A DNA stretch of 50,943 bases from JALQUL01 sp964556425 (GTDB taxonomy: Bacteria; Pseudomonadota; Gammaproteobacteria; Burkholderiales; Burkholderiaceae_C). Below the pieces are notes generated by a model. The model made no database searches. It was given only the letters and a program-made list of their open reading frames with translations, and was not told the DNA's origin. The DNA is taken from assembly GCA_964556425.1 (NCBI GenBank), contig CAZKWC010000016.1:1-50943 (forward strand), given 5' to 3'. Of this stretch, positions 1 to 8,481 are shown piece by piece. Made by a program: the position numbers and the translations under genes. The number at the start of each line of letters is the position of its first letter. The first letter of the stretch is position 1.

Positions 1-265
1 TCATTTTGATGTCCAATTTAAAATGTAAATAACACATTCATCTTATTTTGAACCTAAAACAATTGAAATATAGATTAAGTTATATTGACAAAAGTAGTAT
101 TAAGTAATAGGCGGTGCATTATTTTCTGAACAAATCAAGTGGCCACTATTGAAAAAAGCCCTGTTTTTTGCCTGCTTTGTTTGACTAACTGATAAAATAA
201 GCACAATAGTGTTTGGTTTTTATTGGCAAATAGTTGGTTTATTTTTTACCCACCAAAGGATTTTC

Positions 266-1342
266 ATGTCTCAATTGAGTTCACTGGCCAAGTCTTTTAT
301 GCTTAGTAAGAAGAGTTTTTTAGCTCTTTTAATTGGCTTTGGTATTGCACTTGCCAGTACTGCAGCTACTAATCCAACAGAAGATTTAAAAGCCCCAGAA
401 GACTACAACACTATTATCGAAAAAGGCCGATTAAGAGTGGGTGTGCAAAATAATGCCAAGCCATTTTTTTATTATGAAAAAGGTCAGCCCACTGGTTTTA
501 ATTATGAGTTTTTGCAATTATTGCTCACTCAAGCCGAATTCATGAATCAAGGTAATACGCTTCGTTTAATTACCGATATAGAAGCAGATACCTATTCTGA
601 TGTACCTTTGTTATTAAAATCAAAAAATAGCAGGGGCGACTATGAGGTAGATATTGTGATTGATGGCCTTACATTTGTAGATGATGAAGTGCCTGGCGTG
701 GTGTATTCAACGCCTTACATTAGCGACTTTGGTTATTCTGTGGTGGCTTCTAGTCGCTCTGGAATTGTTTCGGTTGATGATTTGGCAGGTAAAAAAATTG
801 GTATTTTAAAAGGCGACCCTGATGTAAAAGCTTATGCCGAACGCCGGTTAAATAAAAGCCAGTTAGTTGAATTAAGCGATGCCAGTATTAATGGGCAACG
901 CACTTGGATTAAAAATGCAATTGATAAAAAAATAGTCGATGCAGTGGTTTACGACTACCCCTTTGCAGTAGCCGAGATAGATGGTAGTGATTTAGTGTTT
1001 GCAATTTCTAAATTGCCCGATACCCATTTGCGCTATACCATTGGTGTGCGAAAAACCAGCCCACTTTTATTAAAAAATTTAAATAGTGCAATTAATAAAG
1101 TCAAAAATACCAATGAATATTATGATTTATTGAAGAAATATTTCTTTAGTAAAAAAGTAAGTGCAACGGTGGCTAAATCAACCGAAGAAGTTTATATGGT
1201 TAAAAAGGGCGACACCTTGTCTATAATTGCACAAAAAACTTTAGGTAATAAATTACTTTATACCCTTATTGAGTCGCGTAATAATTTGCCCAATCCCAAC
1301 TTAATTGAAATTGGCCAAAAATTAGTGATTCCAAAAAAATAA
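266..1342 (+). CDS. Periplasmic family-3 solute-binding protein with C-terminal LysM domain
   Basis: A 358-residue exported protein. The ATG at 266 is chosen because AAAGGA lies 5 bases upstream; the frame is open further upstream but has no ribosome site there. A signal peptide follows (Lys-Lys then a hydrophobic run ending near STAA). The body resembles the SBP_bac_3 fold of polar amino acid ABC transporters: a GRLRVGVQ first strand, a TGFNYE segment, and a DLAGKKIGILKGD segment in the second lobe. The last ~48 residues form a LysM domain (VKKGDTLSIIAQ to GQKLVIP), which binds peptidoglycan. No permease or ATPase gene is next to it, so it may be an envelope-tethered sensor or scavenger, not part of a classical transporter. 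The solute is unknown. The MltF lytic transglycosylases also carry this SBP domain, but no transglycosylase domain is present here. Confidence 0.85.
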   Translation: MSQLSSLAKSFMLSKKSFLALLIGFGIALASTAATNPTEDLKAPEDYNTIIEKGRLRVGVQNNAKPFFYYEKGQPTGFNYEFLQLLLTQAEFMNQGNTLRLITDIEADTYSDVPLLLKSKNSRGDYEVDIVIDGLTFVDDEVPGVVYSTPYISDFGYSVVASSRSGIVSVDDLAGKKIGILKGDPDVKAYAERRLNKSQLVELSDASINGQRTWIKNAIDKKIVDAVVYDYPFAVAEIDGSDLVFAISKLPDTHLRYTIGVRKTSPLLLKNLNSAINKVKNTNEYYDLLKKYFFSKKVSATVAKSTEEVYMVKKGDTLSIIAQKTLGNKLLYTLIESRNNLPNPNLIEIGQKLVIPKK

Positions 1343-1355
1343 TTTCAATTTCAAT

Positions 1356-1823
1356 TTAAATTTCAATTCGATCCGAACTTTTTACTTCTTCCATCACGGC
1401 ATAAGTTCGGGTCTCTCTTACGCCTGGCAATTGCCACAAGGTTTGCCCTGCAAAGCGCCGGTAGGCCTCCATATCGGCCTGCCTGGTTTTTAATAAATAA
1501 TCAAAGCCACCTGCCACCATATGACACTCGGTAATGGCGCTTTGGGCTTGCACCGCCGCTTTAAAAGCTTCAAATACATTGGGCGTGGTGCGGTCTAACA
1601 ATACTTCTACAAACACTAATAAACCAGCCCCTAATTTATGCGGGTTTAGTTTGGCTTCATAGCCCAAAATATAGCCTTCTTTAGTTAACCTTTGCACCCT
1701 AGCTTGCACTGCAGTAGCCGACAATCCCACCGTTTCAGCCAACTTTAAATTAGAGATTCGGCCATCGTTTTGCAGTAAACCGAGAATTTTTCGGTCTAGA
1801 CGATCAATTTCAAGGTTTGACAT
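1356..1823 (-). CDS. Lrp/AsnC-family transcriptional regulator, probable proline-responsive PutR
   Basis: A 155-residue protein of normal Lrp/AsnC length. Residues 5-60 form the AsnC-type helix-turn-helix (LDRKILGLLQNDGRIS, then LAETVGLSATAVQARVQRL). Residues 65-150 form the RAM/AsnC ligand-binding ferredoxin-like domain (ECHMVAGGFDYLLK). AGGT lies 7 bases upstream of the ATG. It is divergent from putA across a 119-base spacer holding a perfect dyad at 1852-1866. Lrp-type PutR/BkdR proteins in proteobacteria activate putA in response to proline, and the position suggests the same here. The family and fold are clear from sequence; the target gene is inferred from adjacency. Confidence 0.88.
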   Translation of the reverse strand: MSNLEIDRLDRKILGLLQNDGRISNLKLAETVGLSATAVQARVQRLTKEGYILGYEAKLNPHKLGAGLLVFVEVLLDRTTPNVFEAFKAAVQAQSAITECHMVAGGFDYLLKTRQADMEAYRRFAGQTLWQLPGVRETRTYAVMEEVKSSDRIEI

Positions 1824-1851
1824 TGTTTTTACCTATAAAAATGCTAAAAAT

Positions 1852-1866
1852 TAGTGAAAATCACTA
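1852..1866. promoter_or_regulatory. Dyad-symmetric candidate operator in the lrp-putA spacer
   Basis: TAGTGA-AAA-TCACTA is a perfect 6-3-6 inverted repeat lying 28 bases from the regulator's start codon and 76 bases from putA. Lrp-family dimers bind such 15-base dyads, so this is a plausible site for autoregulation and putA control. No convincing -35/-10 pair was found beside it. Confidence 0.4.
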
Positions 1867-1942
1867 CATATTCTAATGGATGATAGCGACATTCTCAAAT
1901 TCTTACTGAAACTTACTTTCTTAATTTTATAGGTGCTCGAAA

Positions 1943-4939
1943 ATGCGTTTACCCATTCCTTATCGTGCTGAAGATGTTGTAGTAGCCCAGCGTTTGCAAG
2001 CCTTGCAAAAAGCCCTCGACTGGGTGCAAGTCATACCAGTGGCAGCCCCTTGGGTGCAAGCAGTAAGAGATAATCCGCCGCCATTTTGGGCCATGGAAAG
2101 TTTATTAAAAGAGTATCCCATTTCCAGTAGCGAGGGCTTGGCTTTAATGCGTTTGGCAGAAGCATTATTGCGTGTGCCAGATGCGGCGACTGCGATTGCT
2201 TTAACGGCCGATCAATTGGGTAGAGCTAATTTTGAAGACTCTAGTGATCAAACCTTGGCTCGCTTATCTAGTGCCGCCATTGCGATGTCCAAGAAGTTTT
2301 TACCCGACCCAAGCCAAAATGATGCCAGCCCTGGTTTATTAGCCAAATTGGGTCAAAAAACAGTGGTGGCTGCCACTTTAAGGGCGGTGGCTTTATTGGG
2401 ACGTCAGTTTGTATTAGGTCAAACGATAGAGTCTGCCATGCAAGAGGCTAATAAAGCCCGTCAGGCCTTGCCTAACTTGGGTTTTAGTTATGACATGCTT
2501 GGCGAAGGTGCGCGCACCGATGCAGATGCTTTGCAGTACCTAGAGCATTACCGACTGGCTTTAAAAGCGATTGCGGCACAGGCTAGCCCTGCCAAAAATT
2601 GTACAGAACAAGATGGGATTTCTATTAAGTTAAGCGCATTACATCCTCGTTATGAAGATGCACAGTTAGAGCGTGTACTCAATGAGTTAGTGCCGCGCGT
2701 TTGGCAATTATGCGAGTTGGCAGCCGCTGCTAATATTAATTTAACCATTGACGCAGAAGAGGTTGATAGACTTGAATTGTCACTTGCTGTTTTTGAGGCC
2801 TTATTAACTAAAATTGCCCAGCAAACACCCAATTGGAAGGGTTTTGGTTTGGCCATGCAGTCTTATCAAACCCGTGCCTTAGAATTAATTGAACATGTGG
2901 CTGGTTTGGCTCGTCAGTATAAAGTCCAACTCATGTGCCGTTTGGTCAAGGGCGCTTATTGGGATGCCGAAATCAAACGCACTCAAGAAATGGGTTTGCC
3001 ACATTACCCAGTTTTTACTCATAAACATCATACCGATATTTCATATTTGGCCTGTGCACATGCTATGTTAATGGCTAAAGATGTGATCTTCCCACAGTTT
3101 GCGACACATAATGCCGCTACGATTGCCGCCATTATTCAAATGGCAAGTAACAACGGTGCGCCCTTTGAATTACAACGTTTGCACGGCATGGGTGAGGGTG
3201 TGTATCGTGAGGTGTTAAAAAATCCTACTATTAGATGCCGAGTTTATGCCCCAGTAGGTGCACATCGTGATTTATTGGCTTATTTAGTTAGGCGTTTATT
3301 AGAAAACGGTGCTAACTCCTCATTTGTACATCAGTTAGCTGATGAAGGCGTTGGAATGGCTGAATTATTAAAATCACCCTTATGGATGGCGCCTCAACCT
3401 TCATTGCCTTTACCAGTGAATTTATTCCGCAATGAGGGGCAATCCAAGGCCAGAGCCAATAGCCAAGGCCTCGATTTAACGGTTGCCGAGCAAGCCCAAA
3501 TTTTATTAGCTCAAGCTCATCATTTAGAAATACCATTTGTGCCTGTGGCTACGTCAGAGGATGTCGTAAATGCAGCAAAAAATGCTGTGCAAGCCTATCA
3601 TGAATGGGATAAAGTTGAACTGAGCACTCGTTGCCGCATTTTGCATGATGCAGCCAATCGATTGGAACAAGAATTACCCCAATTTTGTGCTATTTTAGTC
3701 AAAGAAGCTTTTAAAACTTGGGCTGATGCAGTAAGTGAAGTGCGTGAGGCGGTCGATTTTTTACGCTATTATGCCGACCAAGCAAGTAGCACCCTGCAAG
3801 ATCAACATATGCCTGGCCCCACTGGCGAGAGTAATTTATTACGTTTTACAGGCAGAGGTGCCTGGGTGTGTATTAGCCCTTGGAATTTTCCGCTGGCTAT
3901 TTTTATGGGACAGGTCGCGGCAGCTTTGGTGACGGGTAATAGTGTATTGGCCAAGCCAGCAGAACAAACTCCTTATGTGGCCAGTCAAGCAATTGCTTTA
4001 TTACATGCTGCTGGTGTGCCCGAGCATGCTTTGCAATTGCTTAATGGCCCAGGTGAAACCGTAGGTGCAGAATTAATTTTGCAAGCCAATGTGGCAGGTG
4101 TAGTATTTACAGGCTCCACCCAAGTAGCCAAAATTATTCATCGTGCTTTGGCTAATAAAGAAGGTCCAATTGTGCCTTTAATTGCCGAAACTGGCGGCAT
4201 TAACGCCATGATTGTAGATAGCACTGCATTACCCGAACAAGTTTGTGATTCCGTCATTCAAAGTGCCTTCCGCTCTGCGGGGCAACGTTGTTCTGCACTA
4301 CGATTATTATGTGTGCATGAAGAAATTGCCGATAAAGTCATCGACATGATAGCTGGCGCTACACAAGAGTTGGTAGTTGGTGATACCAGTCATTTAGCTA
4401 CCGATGTGGGGCCAGTAATTGATGCAGAAGCGTTTGAAAATATTCAGGCCCATTTAGCAAAATTAGCTTCTAGGGCAAAATCTTTATTACCAGTTTTAGC
4501 GAATGGCCACACTGTAAAATCATTCGATGCAACGGTTGCGCATTTAATGAGCCCACAAGCTTATGAAGTGCAAAATATTGCAGATGTGAAACAAGAAATT
4601 TTTGGCCCTGTTTTGCATGTGGTACGCTGGAATGGAGACCCTTCCGCAGTGGTACAACAAATTAATCAACTAGGCTATGGTTTAACCTTAGGCATTCATA
4701 CCCGTATTGATTCAAGAGCCCAACGCATGGCACTATCTGCCAAAATTGGTAACGTTTATATTAACCGCAATCAAATTGGTGCAGTAGTAGGCGTTCAACC
4801 ATTTGGCGGCGAAGGCCTAAGCGGCACAGGTCCAAAGGCCGGTGGGCCTCTGTATTTATACCGATTTGTTGCCGAGCAGACTATCACCATCAATACTACT
4901 GCCGCCGGAGGCAACGTCACCCTCATGTCTCAGATTTAA
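1943..4939 (+). CDS. putA: Bifunctional proline dehydrogenase / delta-1-pyrroline-5-carboxylate dehydrogenase PutA
   Basis: Oxidises proline to glutamate through two fused enzymes: FAD-dependent proline dehydrogenase, then NAD-dependent P5C dehydrogenase. At 998 residues it matches the short PutA class that lacks the N-terminal ribbon-helix-helix repressor domain of the ~1320-residue enteric form. The proline dehydrogenase barrel covers about residues 125-470 (RLVKGAYWDAEIKRTQ is a signature). The aldehyde dehydrogenase covers about 530-980, with general base Glu749 (ETGGIN), catalytic Cys783 (SAGQRCSA), and the motifs ISPWNFPL and EIFGPVL. AGGTG lies 7 bases upstream of the ATG. Having no DNA-binding domain, it needs a separate regulator, consistent with the divergent Lrp gene. 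The stop codon lies inside the arm of a large inverted repeat (4931-5038). Confidence 0.97.
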   Translation: MRLPIPYRAEDVVVAQRLQALQKALDWVQVIPVAAPWVQAVRDNPPPFWAMESLLKEYPISSSEGLALMRLAEALLRVPDAATAIALTADQLGRANFEDSSDQTLARLSSAAIAMSKKFLPDPSQNDASPGLLAKLGQKTVVAATLRAVALLGRQFVLGQTIESAMQEANKARQALPNLGFSYDMLGEGARTDADALQYLEHYRLALKAIAAQASPAKNCTEQDGISIKLSALHPRYEDAQLERVLNELVPRVWQLCELAAAANINLTIDAEEVDRLELSLAVFEALLTKIAQQTPNWKGFGLAMQSYQTRALELIEHVAGLARQYKVQLMCRLVKGAYWDAEIKRTQEMGLPHYPVFTHKHHTDISYLACAHAMLMAKDVIFPQFATHNAATIAAIIQMASNNGAPFELQRLHGMGEGVYREVLKNPTIRCRVYAPVGAHRDLLAYLVRRLLENGANSSFVHQLADEGVGMAELLKSPLWMAPQPSLPLPVNLFRNEGQSKARANSQGLDLTVAEQAQILLAQAHHLEIPFVPVATSEDVVNAAKNAVQAYHEWDKVELSTRCRILHDAANRLEQELPQFCAILVKEAFKTWADAVSEVREAVDFLRYYADQASSTLQDQHMPGPTGESNLLRFTGRGAWVCISPWNFPLAIFMGQVAAALVTGNSVLAKPAEQTPYVASQAIALLHAAGVPEHALQLLNGPGETVGAELILQANVAGVVFTGSTQVAKIIHRALANKEGPIVPLIAETGGINAMIVDSTALPEQVCDSVIQSAFRSAGQRCSALRLLCVHEEIADKVIDMIAGATQELVVGDTSHLATDVGPVIDAEAFENIQAHLAKLASRAKSLLPVLANGHTVKSFDATVAHLMSPQAYEVQNIADVKQEIFGPVLHVVRWNGDPSAVVQQINQLGYGLTLGIHTRIDSRAQRMALSAKIGNVYINRNQIGAVVGVQPFGGEGLSGTGPKAGGPLYLYRFVAEQTITINTTAAGGNVTLMSQI

Positions 4940-5038
4940 AGCGGACTTGGGCGGATTGCTTTGTTGGTTTTCTTCCCCATAGCTGGACTATGGGGAAGAA
5001 AACCGCCTCGCACTCCATCCCAATCCGCTTTAAATCTG
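4931..5038. repeat. Nested long palindrome (MITE- or REP-like element) overlapping the putA stop codon
   Basis: The outer arms CAGATTTAAAGCGGA (4931-4945) and TCCGCTTTAAATCTG (5024-5038) are perfect 15-base inverted repeats. Nested inside and almost concentric is a perfect 17-base stem (4966-4982 and 4988-5004) with a 5-base loop. The left outer arm contains the putA TAA stop. No coding capacity is visible. Its position between two convergent genes fits a REP/BIME-type or small non-autonomous element, or a strong transcript-end hairpin. No poly-T run follows the stem. Confidence 0.75.
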
Positions 5039-5075
5039 GGCGGTGGTTGTTTTAAAAAAGGGGAGTTTCTTGCCC

Positions 5076-5175
5076 NNNNNNNNNNNNNNNNNNNNNNNNN
5101 NNNNNNNNNNNNNNNNNNNNNNNNNNNNNNNNNNNNNNNNNNNNNNNNNNNNNNNNNNNNNNNNNNNNNNNNNNN
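5076..5175. other. 100-N scaffold gap, probably spurious (55-base overlap)
   Basis: The 55 bases before the gap (5021-5075) are identical to the 55 bases after it (5176-5230). This is the expected result when two contigs overlap by one k-mer and are joined with a fixed 100-N spacer. The simplest true sequence has one copy and no gap. The contig break probably reflects the surrounding repeats, so a collapsed repeat remains possible. Confidence 0.85.
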
Positions 5176-5220
5176 CAATCCGCTTTAAATCTGGGCGGTG
5201 GTTGTTTTAAAAAAGGGGAG

Positions 5221-5363
5221 TTTCTTGCCCCTCGCTTCGCGATGAGGCAAGAAATATGAGGCGGGGATTGCCCCTCGCTTCGCGATGAGGCAAAGGTCGG
5301 GGGCGGGGAGCCCATTGCTGCGCAATGAGGCGGGATTGCCCCTCGCTTGAAGCGATGAGGCAA
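5221..5363. repeat. Cluster of G+C-rich hairpin repeats (REP-like) between convergent putA and asparaginase
   Basis: A 24-base unit beginning GCCCCTCGCTTCGCGATG occurs identically at 5227-5250 and 5270-5293. A variant at 5338-5363 has CTTGAAG in place of CTTCG. A related ATTGC-TGC-GCAAT hairpin plus GAGGCGGGATT lies at 5314-5336. The first unit is flanked by TTTCTTGCC/GGCAAGAAA arms (5221-5229, 5246-5254). The arm bases differ between units while staying self-complementary, which points to selection for structure. G+C content is far above the surroundings. The 4940-5376 spacer holds only these repeats and the N gap; no gene was seen. Confidence 0.75.
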
Positions 5364-5376
5364 AGGCGGGTAATTT

Positions 5377-6390
5377 TTAATTGGCTTTAAAATTAAGTTG
5401 AAAACAGGCGTATCGTTTGCCTACTAATTTGCCTGCAATATTAATAATATGGGGGGCTTTTAGTTTTTCTAGTTGCTGTTTTTGTTCGGCATCTAACCAG
5501 CCTAGTTGGTTGAGGCAAGCCACTGTGGCGGTGTAGAGTGCGGGTTTGGAGCCGTCGGCAATTTTAATGGCAAGGGCTTGGCCTCGGCTTTTGCTGCCTA
5601 TGGTTTGTACGCCGTCTGCGCCAATTTTGCAAACCCAGTCGCCACGTCCTACTTGGGTGAGTAATAAATCGTTGCGACCTGTGCCACTTACTAGTTCTGG
5701 ATGGCTTAGCATGGCGTCTCGTAGGGGGGCTAGATGCTCGCCCCATGGGTCATTGGATGAGGCACTCGCTAAACGAGCATAACAACGAGCTAGGTTTTGT
5801 AGGGGCATGGCATAGTTGGGCGCTGAGCATCCGTCTATACCCATGGCTAATTCGTTTTCTGACAAGCCTGCAACATCGGCAACTGCTTGGCGAACCGCAA
5901 TTTGTAAGGGGTGATAGGGGTCAATATAGTCATCTAGGGTATGGCCATGCTGCACACAATAAGAGACAAAACCTGAATGCTTACCACTGCAGTTATGATG
6001 CCTTTCGTCATAAGTGAGGTTGTTTGGGGGCGATTGGTTAATGGCTTCAAACAGACTTGGTATATGACAGCCGCATTTGAGGGCTTTGTAATTAAGGCCG
6101 GCTTTTTCCAGCATTGTGCTGGCTTGTTCAACATGGTTTTCTTCTCCGTTATGACTGGCACACAACATGGCCAATTGCGGCGCTTGGTAGTTAAAAAACT
6201 CATGGCCCTTTTTTTGAATAAAAGGCAGGGCTTGCATGGCTTTAAGGGTAGAGCGAGTAAAGGTAAGATGCTCTGGGTTACCTGCATGGGCGATTAATTT
6301 GCCATGTAAATCGGTGACGGCAATGGCACCAAAATGCCAACACTCAGGCGTATCGCCTCTAGAGGTTTCAATTAAGGGTATTAAATTCAT
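5377..6390 (-). CDS. Class 3 (Rhizobium etli AnsA type) L-asparaginase, zinc-binding
   Basis: Hydrolyses asparagine to aspartate and ammonia. The 337 residues match the Asparaginase_II family (PF06089; R. etli thermolabile inducible enzyme), which is unrelated to E. coli AnsA/AnsB. Visible family residues: the Ser-x-x-Lys pair S47-TL-K50 (RSTLKAMQ), the ASHNGE serine near residue 80, and the metal-site cysteines and lysine in HHNCSGKHSG and DGCSAPNYAMP. No signal peptide is apparent, so the protein is probably cytoplasmic. It converges on putA. Together the two genes would feed proline and asparagine into central metabolism, but they are not one operon. Confidence 0.9.
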   Translation of the reverse strand: MNLIPLIETSRGDTPECWHFGAIAVTDLHGKLIAHAGNPEHLTFTRSTLKAMQALPFIQKKGHEFFNYQAPQLAMLCASHNGEENHVEQASTMLEKAGLNYKALKCGCHIPSLFEAINQSPPNNLTYDERHHNCSGKHSGFVSYCVQHGHTLDDYIDPYHPLQIAVRQAVADVAGLSENELAMGIDGCSAPNYAMPLQNLARCYARLASASSNDPWGEHLAPLRDAMLSHPELVSGTGRNDLLLTQVGRGDWVCKIGADGVQTIGSKSRGQALAIKIADGSKPALYTATVACLNQLGWLDAEQKQQLEKLKAPHIINIAGKLVGKRYACFQLNFKAN

Positions 6391-6459
6391 GGTGCAATTG
6401 TGTCACGTGATTGACCTTTGGGCAATTGCCTTTTTCTAAAAAAAACGCACAATTAGCGG

Positions 6460-8475
6460 ATGAAAAAAATCATTCAATGCCCCCTACAAGCCCAATTAGT
6501 CAAAATCTGTGTAGATTTAGACGCGCCATTTTTACCGCAAGATGTGTTATTTATTTTAGAAGCCATGAAAATGGAGCATGAAATAAGAGCCGAGCATGCT
6601 GGGGTATTAACAGAAATTTTCTTTAAAGAAGGTGAGTGGTTAAACCAAGGCGATATGCTGGCCAATTGGCAAGCAAGCACCATTTCAAGTCAAGCAGAGC
6701 ACGTTAAAGCGGCTGATCTTTTTGAAACTTTAGCGCCAAAAAGTGCTAAAGCAAGCGACATTAACTCGGTCAATAACACTGCAAGCCCCAGCTTAGCAAA
6801 CCCCACTTTTTTGGATGTTGATTCTCGAAGTTCTACTCCAACGACAGTGCAAGGTCTGCCCAATATTCATCAGCAATTAGCTCAAGCGGCCTTTGTGTTA
6901 AATCAGGCAGTGGGCCAGCATGCCATCCGGCCAGAGCTGCAACGTCTGCATCAAAGACAAGCTTTATTAAGCGACACCGCAAGGCCTGAGGCTGTTAAAA
7001 AACGCAGTGCCATGGGTAAGCGCACCGCCAGGGCTAATATTGCCGATTTAAGCGATGGTAGCTTTACCGAATATGGTGGTTTTGCGATTGCAGCGCAAAC
7101 TAATCGGCGTGCTCTGGAAGAGTTAATGGAGCAGACCCCAGCCGATGGTTTAATTACTGGCCTTGCAACCGTTAACACGGACTGCTTTGATGAGAGTCGT
7201 TGCAAAGTAGCGGTGATGGCCTATGATGCAACCGTATTGGCTGGTACCCAGGGTTTTAGAAATCATCAAAAAACCGACCGTATTGTGGATTTAGCACTTG
7301 CTCAACAATTGCCCTTGGTACTTTTTGCCGAAGGTGGAGGCGGCAGGCCAGGTGATGTTGATTACCCGGTGGTAGCGGGGCTGCATGTGGCAAGTTTTGC
7401 CAAGTTTGCCGCCCTTAATGGCAGGGTGCCCTTGGTAGGTATTACCACCGGCCGATGTTTTGCAGGTAATGCGGCATTATTGGGTTGTTGTGATGTGATT
7501 ATTGCCACAGAAGACTCTAACATTGGTATGGGCGGGCCTGTCATGATAGAGGGCGGCGGATTGGGTGTTTTTACCCCTGAACAAATCGGTCCTAGTCAGG
7601 TGCAACATGCCAATGGTGTGATTGATGTGTTAGTACAAAACGAGGCTCAAGCGGTTCAAATTGCTAAGCAATATTTAGCGTTTTTTCAGGGACGTTTTAA
7701 TAACTGGCAAGAACCCAATACCGGCGCCTTACGAGATTTTTTACCCCTGCAAAGAAATCGTGTTTACCACAGCGATAAATTACTTGATTTAGTGGCGGAT
7801 GAACATTCGGTTTTGATGTTAAGAACTGGTTTTGGAAAGGGCATACATATTGCTTTGGGTAGAATCAAAGGCCAAGCAGTGGGTTTTATGGTTAATAATC
7901 CAATGCATTTAGGAGGGGCTATTGACCCCGATGCCGCCGATAAAGCCGCTCGGTTTATGCAACTATGTAATGCACATGGTTTGCCAATTGTGTCTTTTAT
8001 TGATACCCCCGGCTTTATGGTTGGGCCAGAGGTAGAGGCAAGAGCACAAGTGCGCCACACTAGTCGAATGTTTATTGCTGCTGCGCATTTAAGAGTGCCC
8101 CTTATTGCAATTATTGTGCGTAAAGCCTATGGTTTAGGTGCAATGTCTATGACGGCTGGCGGTTTTCATATGCCGGTGGCTACCTTGGCTTGGCCAACTG
8201 CTGAATGTGGTGGCATGGGTATAGAGGGGGCAGTGCGTTTGGGTTATAAAAAAGAGTTAGCCGCCGAGCCAGAGGGTGCAGCAAGAGAGGCCCTATTTGA
8301 GCAATTAGTAGCCCAAGCCATAGAAAAAGGCAGTGCCTTGTCAATGGCCATGCATTTAGAAATTGATGATGTAATTGACCCAGCTCACACCAGACAAAAA
8401 ATTCATGAGCTTTTATTAGCGAGTAAAATCAAGGCTTTTCCTAGTAATGGTCAAGGCATGATTGATGCCTTTTAA
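6460..8475 (+). CDS. Biotinyl-domain / carboxyltransferase fusion, acyl-CoA carboxylase subunit
   Basis: A 671-residue fusion. Residues 1-70 are a biotinyl (BCCP-like) domain with EAMKMEHE, where Lys37 would carry biotin. A low-complexity linker spans about 75-165. The remainder is a carboxyltransferase of the MccB/PccB/AccDA type, with EGGGGRPGD, a GRCFAGNAALLG oxyanion region and DTPGFMVGPEVEARA. It would transfer CO2 from biotin to an acyl-CoA. A biotin carboxylase is required, but none is encoded in this window. The ATG at 6460 has only weak complementarity upstream (AGCGG). The patatin-like gene begins 6 bases downstream, so the two are cotranscribed. The acyl-CoA substrate (propionyl-, acetyl-, methylcrotonyl- or other) cannot be read from the sequence. 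Confidence 0.85.
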   Translation: MKKIIQCPLQAQLVKICVDLDAPFLPQDVLFILEAMKMEHEIRAEHAGVLTEIFFKEGEWLNQGDMLANWQASTISSQAEHVKAADLFETLAPKSAKASDINSVNNTASPSLANPTFLDVDSRSSTPTTVQGLPNIHQQLAQAAFVLNQAVGQHAIRPELQRLHQRQALLSDTARPEAVKKRSAMGKRTARANIADLSDGSFTEYGGFAIAAQTNRRALEELMEQTPADGLITGLATVNTDCFDESRCKVAVMAYDATVLAGTQGFRNHQKTDRIVDLALAQQLPLVLFAEGGGGRPGDVDYPVVAGLHVASFAKFAALNGRVPLVGITTGRCFAGNAALLGCCDVIIATEDSNIGMGGPVMIEGGGLGVFTPEQIGPSQVQHANGVIDVLVQNEAQAVQIAKQYLAFFQGRFNNWQEPNTGALRDFLPLQRNRVYHSDKLLDLVADEHSVLMLRTGFGKGIHIALGRIKGQAVGFMVNNPMHLGGAIDPDAADKAARFMQLCNAHGLPIVSFIDTPGFMVGPEVEARAQVRHTSRMFIAAAHLRVPLIAIIVRKAYGLGAMSMTAGGFHMPVATLAWPTAECGGMGIEGAVRLGYKKELAAEPEGAAREALFEQLVAQAIEKGSALSMAMHLEIDDVIDPAHTRQKIHELLLASKIKAFPSNGQGMIDAF

Positions 8476-8481
8476 ATTCAA

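Noticed and set aside
81..210. TTGACA (85-90) and TTGACT (181-186) considered as promoters of the first gene
   Set aside because: Neither has a good -10 at a 16-18 base spacing; A+T-rich context makes such hexamers common.
5227..5363. Possible CRISPR array because of regularly repeated 24-base units
   Set aside because: Only three units with uneven spacing, strong internal hairpins, degenerate arms and no cas genes; REP-like repeats explain it better.
4961..5363. Open frames crossing the N gap after putA
   Set aside because: They consist of repeat sequence and unknown bases; the gap itself is probably an artefact.
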